A stretch of DNA of 64,000 nucleotides from Lepraria neglecta. Its lineage: Eukaryota; Ascomycota; Lecanoromycetes; Lecanorales; Stereocaulaceae. The notes beneath the pieces are model-generated. The model was not told the DNA's origin and searched no databases. It saw only the letters and a program-made list of their open reading frames with translations. Every line of letters begins with the position of its first letter. Position 1 is the first letter of the stretch. A program made the position numbers and the translations under genes. The stretch is taken from positions 1,612,001 to 1,676,000 of the forward strand of contig CM065651.1 of assembly GCA_033220425.1 (NCBI GenBank), written 5' to 3'. This document shows, piece by piece, positions 44,017 through 52,579 of the stretch.

Positions 44017-45061
44017 ATGGCAGATCCTCTTAGCATCACTGCTAGCCTAATTGCAGTCCTTGAGCTTACTGCTTCGGCCGTCAAGTGCCTCATCGATATC
44101 AAAGAAGCCTCAAACGATTGTTCTGAGATCCTTGTAGCAGTCAGCACTACCAGCGGTATTCTCTCGACGCTCAGAGATAGTGTGGACACAGGACAGCACT
44201 ACACGCTGCTGCTGGGCTGGGTCATGCTGCCATCGTCAAGTGCTTGCTCGAGAATTCGGCGGACATAAATGGTGGTGTTCGCTTTACGGAATCGGGAGTA
44301 GCCTTGCTAGCACATTCAAAGGAGCAGAGACTGCCACCACTGGTTGAGCTGGACAACCCCCCATTCGCTTACAGGACCGACGCCTTTTATATCTCGCCAT
44401 GCTCAAGGGCTACCACCATGTGATGTCTATTCTAATCGAATACAAGGCCGATTTGAACATCAAATATTGCGGCCTAACTCCACTGCAAGCTGCGATGAGA
44501 AAAGGCTGGACTGTTGTAATACAGCATTTACTTGAGAGCGGGGCTGATCCTAATTTAAGCGATAGTGAACAAACCACACCCCTTATGATTGCAGCGAGGC
44601 ACGGTTCGAATCTCCTAACTCAATTATTGTTAGACGCAGGTGCCAATACAAACGCGCAGGATGGAAACAGGATCACAGCGATTTTCTATGCAATTCGCGC
44701 AGATGCAATCCGCTCAGATGTAGATGATGTTGTACGAAGTTTACAAGAGAGAGGGGCTAGCATTGGAGCGATGGATCAAAAAGCAAAATTTACATTGTCC
44801 TGGAATTGGGAGGGCCTCCGGGATCTCATGAACTGGGATCCCAGGTTTAAATCTGTCATGCCGGCTTTGAGAGAAGCTGAACTCAACGACCCTGATGAGA
44901 GAATCCGAGATTTGGCGAAAGCGTGTTGGAAACTCTACGAGGTAACACAGGCTTCTGTCTTCTATTCTCAGATTAAGGGTTCATACACGTCACTACAAGC
45001 CCTCCATATGTGCATGGGTTGGATGAGGAATTTTTTTTGGGAGTTAGTAGACGAGCAATGA
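44017..45061 (+). pseudogene. STAND/NLR remnant: N-domain joined to ankyrin repeats
   Basis: ATG 44017 opens MADPLSITASLIAVLELTAS, the standard N-terminal domain of fungal NACHT/NLR-like STAND proteins. After about 60 residues the sequence jumps straight into ankyrin repeats in another frame (AGLGHAAIVKCLLENSADIN). A second shift at a run of six C (about 44356-44361) leads to LLYLAMLKGYHHVMSILIEY, GLTPLQAAMRKGWTVVIQHL and TTPLMIAARHGSNLLTQLLL, ending at 45061. No P-loop or NACHT block is present. The likely history is internal deletion of the nucleotide-binding domain and then frame decay. Intact relatives act in heterokaryon incompatibility and innate immunity (family knowledge). The last 220 residues form an open frame from 44399 that could still be expressed. 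Confidence 0.68.
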
Positions 45062-45498
45062 TCTCAGGAGATAGATCTCGAGAACCTTGGCTGTGTTGAT
45101 CGTACCCGAGCCGACTGTATGCCACCTCCCATTCCTTCTCTCCGGTCATCATCAACGGAAGATTCTCGGATGTCACACCACGTTGTCTGTTGAGCATGTT
45201 CTTAAGAAGGGCTTACTGCTGTTCCATTTTTACCTGTCTACGCGCTGAACATGAGACGTCACGATGACCTGTCGGAAGTTAGGTGTAGACGAGGTTTAGC
45301 GAGGAGAATTTTGAAAACCATTTCAGCTTTAAGCGCAGTAGTTATGCCTTCTGGAATCGTGATCGGACATGGTGCGCGAATGAATGCTGAGAGGGATCAC
45401 TATAGGCGAACCTGCAGGCGACTTCCGAGACGTGCGTAGGATATATGCGACAACGATCTCTAGAATCCCCTGGGCTGATCTCCAACCCAGTTCTCATC
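45062..45498. other. Intergenic region
   Basis: About 440 bp; no gene supported. An ATG at 45445 is in frame with the following gene but is less likely as the start, because the signal peptide begins at 45499. Confidence 0.45.
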
Positions 45499-46121
45499 AT
45501 GCATATCATGCGGATTTCCAGGCTCTTCTACCTGATCATCCAGTTGTACCTATATACACTTGCTCTTACAGCGCCATCTACAACACAGCCCCCTACTGGT
45601 TTGGCTCCGCTATCGCTACCAAATTTACCGCTCAACATCACAAATGCATTCAATCTAACGTCTCCAATCCCAGTAGAGTAAGATAGTGCCCTTCGTGGAC
45701 CTACTCCAAGGTCTTTGAACTCAAAGAGACCGGGCAGAGAAGCTAATAACAAGACAGTCAACTCCCCGACCCCTACTTATACCGCGTCCCCGACTCAACC
45801 ATCCTCATAGTATTCGGCGGCTACGGCAACATGCTCAATCATGTGGACGCTTCTAAGGCTGTGGAACAACCATGGATCGAGGCCACCATCGATCACCGCA
45901 ATGCTAGGACCCCAGTGGGGACGGCCGAGAGGATCTATATGTATGGTAGTGTGAAATTTTTCTTCCGTCCGCGGCCGATGATGACGTGGTTAATGTATGG
46001 CCTTGTGCCGGAGGGGATTTTGAAGATTTTTCAGGATACTTTGGATAAGGAGACGAGCGTTACGATTTTGGATGATAAGTTTGAGGGGAATGTTGGGTAT
46101 GGGGCTGTGAGTAAGATCTAA
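45499..46121 (+). CDS. Small secreted protein (effector-like)
   Basis: 180 residues from exons 45499-45677 and 45758-46121 (intron 45678-45757, GTAAGA...CAG; junction PIPVED/QLPDPYLYR). The N-terminus MHIMRISRLFYLIIQLYLYT plus LALTAPS is a signal peptide, followed by a Pro/Leu-rich stretch with two N-glycosylation sequons (NIT, NLT). The C-terminal domain has the shape of a common family of small secreted Pezizomycotina proteins: STILIVFGGYGNML, then a segment ending YMYGSVKFFFRPRPMMTWLM, then GLVPEGILKIFQD. No Cys framework is visible. Function unknown; such genes are often listed as candidate effectors. Confidence 0.7.
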
Positions 46122-46492
46122 GACATCCAGGCGGATGTATAGATGGAGAGCGAAGGGTGAGTGAGGATTAGATGAGCTTTAGGGAGATGGAAAGTGAAAT
46201 TGATTTAAAAGCGTGCAGGCCAGTCATTCATCTTTTCTTCATTCTTGTCGCTTTTTGCAAGGAGTGCTAAAGCAGACCAACCCAGACAATGCGTCAAATG
46301 CTAAGTGCCATATGCCGAAGGCCAAAAACCAAACCGGAAACGACAAAGGAGAGACTATGCATTGAAAATTACCAGCAAGAACTCACTTAACACGATTTCC
46401 CGCTATTAATTCAACTCCGTTACCAGCAAAAGCAAACTTACTCGACGCTATCATCTATAATTGAATGAGCTAAACATTTTTCTTCTCTCCGC
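46122..46492. other. Intergenic between convergent genes
   Basis: 371 bp; nothing recognised. Confidence 0.5.
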
Positions 46493-47153
46493 TTAACTCG
46501 GGTGTGCCCAGAGACGGAAGCACTATACATAACACCATTAGCCCAACCCTCACAACCCTCTTGTGCAAAGGCAGAAAAACACTTACCCCTGCTATGATTG
46601 AACCAACGTCATAGCAGCCCCGCGTCAAAACCGTTCCATTAGTCTCCGGAGATGCGGTAAATAACAAGGAAGCGCAATTAGGATAGTCTGCAAAACCAGT
46701 GGGGGTCGCTTGCCCTGAGGGCATCGCCTGGCTGAAATCCAATTGCTCGCTGGAAGTTAAATCGCGCGAGAGGCTGTATGATACTGCTTGGGCCTGAACC
46801 TGGGCGCCGTAGTAGACGGTGACGGGCATGGCATCACCTTGGCAGTTGGCTTTGGGGAAGGTTACTAGGGTGAGGTCTGCTGAACCGGTGGTGGCTGCTG
46901 GAGTGACTGCTGATGATGAGAAACTGCCAGTGTTTGCTGCTACTGGCGCATGGCTGCTGACTGGCTTTGTGGGCGTCGTAGCTGGCGGATTTTGGGTAGG
47001 GGTGCTGACTGGAGTGCTGACGGGAGTGCTGGCAGGGGTAGATAACAAAGCAGGTGTTGTAGCCTGGCCTTCTTCGAGCCTGAGAGGGTGGGCAAGGGTG
47101 CTGGCACTCAGCATGCTAAGCAGGAAGATGGAAGTTGAAGTGGAGAAACGCAT
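46493..47153 (-). CDS. Small secreted protein, array copy 1 (intact)
   Basis: 198 residues from exons 46587-47153 and 46493-46522; the intron is GTAAGT...TAG. A clear signal peptide (MRFSTSTSIFLLSMLSASTL-AHP), a Pro/Thr/Ser/Ala-rich stretch with the imperfect repeat STPVSTP, then the domain shared by five neighbours: LTLVTFPKANC, SYSLSRDLTSSEQLDFSQAM, NCASLLF, GCYDVGS and, in the tiny last exon, CFRLWAHPS. Ten codons make up that exon. If the intron were retained the tail would instead be a hydrophobic stretch ending EKKNV. A TATATAAAA-like box on the minus strand (about 47251-47258) is some 100 bp upstream of the start. It is the only unbroken member of the array. Function unknown. Confidence 0.78.
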
Positions 47154-47976
47154 TTTGGTATTAGACAGGATGGACTTGTTTCAATTCGTGTTTGCTGGTA
47201 AGATGTCGAGTGCAAATGTGGTTTGATGTGTGAAATATTGGTAGATTTGAGTGTTTTTATATGCGCCCAGACTTTTGTCTTTATCGGAAAGAGTTGAAAG
47301 GTGAAACAACGGTAGGGAACTTGTTGCTGTTTGTGAAAAAATATTCGAAATAAATCCTTTTGAGCAATTTTTCCGAATACGTTAATATTGCAGTTGGCAA
47401 CCCTCTTAAAGGGGCTATTGTATCAAAGGAACAACAGTCCCTCTTCAAAGGCCCTTTGAGGGTAGTTCATTGCTTTTGGCCTCTTTTAAAGGGTATGTGG
47501 TCTCTTTCAAAGCCCAAATTGAGGCATAATGGATGTCGAACAAAGCGCCTTTGGTCTCCGCTGAAACCCGGGCCAGCGGTTTCTTGTTTCATTCTGTTCC
47601 AAAAAAGCAGGGCTGAAAATAGAAGACTTGATGGCGTAAAGAATTCAATGACAGAAACTTCAAAACTTACTGGGTCGAGGCTGGTTTTTGCTTTTACGAC
47701 AATAGCGCGGTCTTGAGTGTTGACGGTATTACTAGGCAACCCCTCCCTAGCCATAATCTGCCAGCACAGCAGTCACGGATAAAGACTGATTCATAGCTCA
47801 TCTTATTATCCTGCCTTGCCCTTATCTGGTTTGAGCTGTAGGCTTTAACGCCTCTTGGGGCTCTTCTCCTCTACTTAGGGCCTTGAACGATGCACAAAAA
47901 TCCTTCGAATACGGACAATTCAATTGATACATTTACGCAGCAAGGACTATCTACTCAGAGACAATTCGTCTAGCGG
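47154..47976. other. Intergenic, promoter of copy 1 and imperfect repeats
   Basis: The proximal part carries a TATA-like box. Between 47400 and 47520 the motif (T)CTTTAAAGG / CTCTTTCAAAG recurs imperfectly in both orientations. No gene was recognised. Confidence 0.45.
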
Positions 47977-48420
47977 TCAATGAGTCCAGAGATGAAAGCA
48001 CTAGACAGCCGGCGTCAGCAATACCCTAATGTAACTTCTCAAAGAAAATACATACAACAGTATCAACCGGGATATTATAGCACACATTCGACATACCATC
48101 AGACGTTTGCAGAAATATATCGCAGTCATCACTGGGTCCATTCTCACTCATATCGAATTGCTCGCCTTCGACCAGGTTCCGTGAAATTTTATAAGTTCTA
48201 GCGAGTTCTATATCTAAAGACTCGGTTTGATCGTCCATTAGGGTGAGTACGCTGAAATCGCCGTTTGGGAAGTTTTGACCACATGTGTTCCATTCTGGGT
48301 AAAATGTGATCTTGAGAGGCTCGTTAATTGCTCGCGGCTAGAAGGCGACGGATGTTGCTGGTGGGAGGGCGAGAGCGATGTGTATTGACGAGGAGAAGTG
48401 TGGATGGTAGGAATTGCAGG
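47977..48420 (-). pseudogene. Small secreted protein, array copy 2 (broken)
   Basis: Minus-strand reading gives INEPLKITFYPEWNTCGQNF, NGDFSVLTLMDDQTESLDIE, YKISRNLVEGEQFDMS, DDCDIFLQTSDGMSNVCYNI, then an intron from about 48055 (GTATGT) to 48001 and a last exon 47977-48000 coding CFHLWTH and stop. It aligns with copies 1, 4 and 5 by the SRxL...EQxD block, the paired Cys and the last exon. An in-frame TAG at 48338-48340 lies upstream of the domain, and the signal peptide is not readable in the same frame. It could be a pseudogene or have a remodelled 5' end. Confidence 0.6.
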
Positions 48421-49288
48421 TTGACTTTCTGTCTGTGTTGATTCTTTCGAGTACGGTCAAGCTGTCGTCCGTAGGAGGTGGAGAATAACGTACTTAAGGA
48501 CCTACCGAAATGATGAAATGTCTCTCTTTGTAAGTGTCAGCAACAAAAGAAGATGCTCAAGAACAACATCAAATGAATATCCTTTGGGATTGGCCGAACA
48601 AAGCTTTTTTGACAGCCCTGCTGCAATAGGTGACAGGTTGCAATTTGTTCAAATGAGCCAGCCTTTCTTCGATAATAATAAGAAGCCAGATATGTAGACG
48701 TAATAACATATGGATGATTTGATTGATGGTGTTCTTTGGCAAAAAGTATGATTATGACACCTGAGCTTCAATATCGACAGCGAGTGTATTAATTGCTAAG
48801 TAGATCGAACCTATACATTGTGTATGAGGGATGTAAGAGAAGATCTTAGCTGTGATTGTAATCTACTCAAGTGGAACAAGGCTACGAACATAGCCTTCAC
48901 CCACAATCTGAGTTGCGAATGTAGTATGGTTGATCAGAACAAGCGGCCAGTAAAATCACCAGTCAGTGACCTAATTTGCCAGGCCGGTGTTATCGAATTG
49001 AATGAAGCGACAAGTGTTAGTGTTTACTGCTGGCTCAAGCTGTGAGGGCATATCATCAGTGGGAAACGAAGCTAGGCCTATGGCATCTACCAAACTGTTC
49101 AAGTTGTGAGCGAGGTATTATCGAAGCAAAGGCATCTGCCCATCCAACGTTTTTCCAACAGGTCTTACGATGCAATGCACCGAAAGCAGTTGCAAAGAAG
49201 CGCTATCTTTGTCCATATTGTTTTCACATTGTACAAACAAGGAACTACTAGCACAACAGTCCACTCAAACTCTAGCAATGTCCTAGCC
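48421..49288. other. Intergenic, 5' flank of array copy 2
   Basis: Contains the flank motif AACAAAGCTTTTTTGACAG at 48597-48615, also found upstream of copy 3 and, altered, of copy 4. Plus-strand open frames here have no recognisable content. Confidence 0.45.
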
Positions 49289-49798
49289 TTAATCACCGAA
49301 TTCAATGCTGCCGAACTCTCCAGCATTGCCAAATGTCAGCAACGAAAACAATCCGTAGGAAACACATACGCGAGTGGGATTAGGGAGGTCATAACACGTA
49401 TTCGCAGTCCCCAGCAGACGTACTCTCCACAAAAGTCCCGCACTGCCAAGGAGCAGAGTCCGTTTGATCTTTCCCATCTTCTACAACATACGGGTTGCCG
49501 GTACTACTTCAGCCGATGTGCTCTTTAGGTTGCAAGTCGCGTGAAAGATTGCGCGAGAGCCATGCACTATCGCCGACCTGATCCATCTAATAGTTGCTGG
49601 CTGCCAGTACCCGATAGAGTCCAATCAAACTGCCCTCGACCCAGCGATATGATGGATATGAATAGACGGTGACCGCGAGATCTGGTGCTGCTGTGTTAAC
49701 GGCTTTGAGCGCGCTAGATGTTGCGGCTGGTATGATGATAGTGCTCGAGACGGGTGAAGTGGGAACCAGCCTAATGTGGAGGTCGCGGCTACTGCCAT
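49289..49798 (-). pseudogene. Small secreted protein, array copy 3 (heavily decayed)
   Basis: Fragments in more than one frame: ATSSALKAVNTAAPDLAVTV (compare ATSGALKARETDDFSPSDLA in copy 5), LSRNLSRDLQPKEHIG (the SRDL...EQxD block) and LLGTANTCYDLPNPTR (the second-Cys block) followed by GTATGT. Several stops separate them. Its position, strand and order match the rest of the array. The last exon with CFxLW could not be found. Confidence 0.55.
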
Positions 49799-50577
49799 GA
49801 CGAGATTTTGTTGGTATTAGCTGTTTCAGGTGTCTTTGGGCGGAGGTCTACAAGATATTGGGCGAGGTATGGAATGTTTGTAGGCTTCAGGATCTTTAAA
49901 TCTCTGAGGAAATTACTCTTTTTAGTTACTAGCAACAAGGGAAGACAAGAGAAACGCGCAACATCGATTTCATCAGAATTAGCTGAACAAAGCTTTTTTG
50001 ACAGTTTTGCTCGAAATAGTAGTAGAGCATAATCTTTCCGAGGGATACTGCCTTCCTTATGATGGATCGAATGGGACAAAAGGGCTCAGTTCGAGCATTT
50101 GCTCGATAGACGATGCCTCTTCCTTGTCTCAGTGCACTACTTTGACCCTTTCAAGGCTGTCTAATCTTAGGCAATAACTGAGTGTAAAGCTGCGGATCAT
50201 GACCTGTGCCTTATTGACCGGCAAAGTATCTCAATTTTCCCTAGAATTAATGTTTCCCCCGAAATCAAGCGGTCAATCTCGTGAATGGACCCTCCGCACA
50301 GTATGAGCCCAACGGAATTGGTTGTATCGGTTACATGGGACTTATGGCTGCTTTTAAAGACTGGTCTATGTATGAGTGGCATTGGCATAATAATTCTGGA
50401 CCTTGCAGGAACAATCGTGCCTGGCCAAAACAAGATTCACCTGTAGATTCCTCAGGGGCTCATCACCTTATTCGCCTTATTACTCAAATCTGTCTCTAAC
50501 GCTCAGCACACAAGCACCAACAGAGTTCTCCGGCGCTGACACAGCACGAGCTCTTAACAAGATGTCAAATATACGCC
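49799..50577. other. Intergenic, 5' flank of array copy 3
   Basis: Holds the second instance of the flank motif (GAACAAAGCTTTTTTGACAG, 49985-50004). No gene supported. Confidence 0.45.
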
Positions 50578-51016
50578 TCAGTGATGCCAAATCCGGAAGC
50601 ACTAGAAAATGAAAGTTATCAATAGCCTTCTATAAACTCTCGAAGGGAAAGCAAACCGAAGCCCACAATGGTTGACACCCATTATCACACGACCCGCTCA
50701 CTAACGTAACACAATTATTTGCGGTGCCATTACCAACCGCAAACGTCGTAGAACTCTGACAAGTTCCGCCCTACCTATTAACGTCGTATGTTTGCCCATT
50801 CCCTAGTGTCATAGCATATGCGGTTCCCGCCCTACTCCAGTCTATCTGCTCAGCGGGGAGTAGTTCGCGGGAAAGAATAAAGGACCCGCTTGAGATAAGG
50901 TAGTTTTGGTCGTAGTTCGGATTGAGTGTCTGATTCGTACCTCTGGTGTCACAATCTGGATAGTCATAGATCGTGATGTTGAGGTTTGCTGGAATCATTT
51001 CGTTGGTTAGTAGCAA
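50578..51016 (-). pseudogene. Small secreted protein, array copy 4 (broken)
   Basis: From about 51004 the minus strand reads IPANLNITIYDYPDCDTRGT, YLISSGSFILSRELLPAEQI-DWS, then an in-frame TAG at 50771-50773, then SSTTFAVGNGTANNC and GSCDNGCQPLWAS. The donor is a poor GTTTGC and the last exon, ending at 50578, codes CFRIWHH. The signal peptide is missing. With nonsense codon, lost leader and weak donor it is a pseudogene. Confidence 0.68.
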
Positions 51017-51427
51017 TTAGGGGAGAGAAAGTAAGGTATAGCTCAGGATTTTCCGAAATAGCCCAACAAAGCTTTTCAAACGTCTTGCTCGAATCGGTCG
51101 TAAATAGCAATCTGTTCAGAGACCCGTTTGATCTCTGAACATGTTCGGGCACTTCATCGAAGAACAAAGCTCTGTTATTGTCTCGGCGTACTGCTTTGTT
51201 TATCCAAAGACCGTTTAATTTCAGACAAAGATCAAACGTCAAAAAATAGATGTGTTCGCTAGGCTCGCGAGCCATTTCTGACATGTAGTCTATTATCCCG
51301 CAAATTATTCAACACCCTCAAAAATTTGTTCTTAGGCTCTGACATTTTGATGGTAGTTTCTTTAGATTCATGCCCTAAGTGTTTTCAATTCAGAACAAAA
51401 AGCTAACTACTAACTCGACCACACAAC
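51017..51427. other. Intergenic, 5' flank of array copy 4
   Basis: Carries a diverged form of the flank motif (CAACAAAGCTTTTCAAACG, 51064-51082). Nothing else recognised. Confidence 0.45.
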
Positions 51428-51970
51428 TCAGTGCTGCCACAACCGGAAGCACTAGATAAGCGTGTTAGCAATAGCCTAATACAAGCTCTCGGAGAGAAAA
51501 CATACCGAAGCCGACCCTTCCCCAGTTGGTGAAGTGGCATATGTGTAGCATTGATTTGCATTCCCATTGCCAAGCGCAAACGTCGAAGTTATCAATAAAA
51601 ATCCGCAATCCTTAGGAATACCGACTTCCACATCATCAATTGTGACAGTAAAAGCGGATCCGGGTAAACTGAGATCAAGTTGCTCGGTAGGAGGTAGATC
51701 GCGTGAAAGCATTTAGGATCCGCCTGTGATAACATAATCCTTGGCGTAGTACGGGTGGTATACGATGCTGGAGTTAGGAATACCATTGCTGGTTGAATTG
51801 CAACCTGGTTGGTTGTAGATTTTTATTGCGAGATCCGATGGACTGAAGTCGTCGGTTTCTCGGGCTTTGAGAGCGCCGGATGTTGCTGTTGCTGCTGCTC
51901 TTGGCGTCGTGAGAGTGCAGGTGCTTAGTGCACTGATGAGGAAAAGGGTGGACAGGAGGGTGTGCCTCAT
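51428..51970 (-). pseudogene. Small secreted protein, array copy 5 (nonsense codon)
   Basis: Exons 51506-51970 and 51428-51451. Starts with a good signal peptide (MRHTLLSTLFLISALSTCTL), then SDLAIKIYNQPGCN, YAKDYVITGGS, an in-frame TAA at 51713-51715, MLSRDLPPTEQLDLS, CGFLLITSTFALGNGNANQC and, after a GTATGT intron, CFRLWQH. Apart from the TAA the gene is complete (about 160 residues), so it is a recent loss, or the stop is a sequence error. Copy 4 reads TTT at the equivalent codon. Confidence 0.7.
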
Positions 51971-52579
51971 GATCGATTGGACTCGTGTGTGGCGTTGTGA
52001 ATTGCAAGTGCGATGTAGCGCAGGGAATATCGATTAATTGGAGTGTGGCTTGGGAGTAGGAGCATTCGGCGAAGGCAAGTTGTATCGACTCGACTTATGT
52101 GTAACAGGAGATCGCAGGTGAACAAAGGCTGTTGGGCGTTTTGTCCGAGAACTTAGGAAACCAAAGAGAGGATATCTTGTCCCCTTTCATCAAGGTTTTT
52201 GATTATCACGGATGTGGAACAAATCGGCTCTGAAACGTTCTGAAATGAGGTGGAATATGTGTTGTTCGTTTGCGATATTATGGGAGGGTTGAATCGATAG
52301 TGGTATGCTCAGTAACAGTAAGGGAGAGTACTGGAGTGTACAGACAACGGTCACGCCGGGTGGATAGCGTGCCCGGGACCGGCCCCTGTACGAGTACAAC
52401 AGCAAATTCATCCCTGCAAGCCGGACATTCTATCTAGCCGGTGTGGATAGGGTCTGTAAGCGAGTTTTATAAGAGATTGGGATGGGTACTAAGAGGCAAA
52501 CCATGATCATGTACGCAGAGGCTGAATTGGACATTAAACATAGAAACTTCATTATCACGTGACGACTCACCTGTCCACC
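51971..52579. other. Intergenic region
   Basis: About 610 bp between the secreted-protein array and the helicase gene; no gene recognised. Confidence 0.5.

Noticed and set aside
44601-44625. GGTTCGAATC-like string as a tRNA T-arm
   Set aside because: It lies within ankyrin coding sequence, with no acceptor stem or anticodon arm around it.
48818-49528. Overlapping plus-strand frames opposite the array
   Set aside because: They run antisense to array copy 3 and its flank; the minus strand carries the family signal.
46493-51970. Array members as antimicrobial or killer toxins
   Set aside because: No recognisable toxin family match; only a secretion signal and a Cys/Trp pattern are seen, so no activity is claimed.
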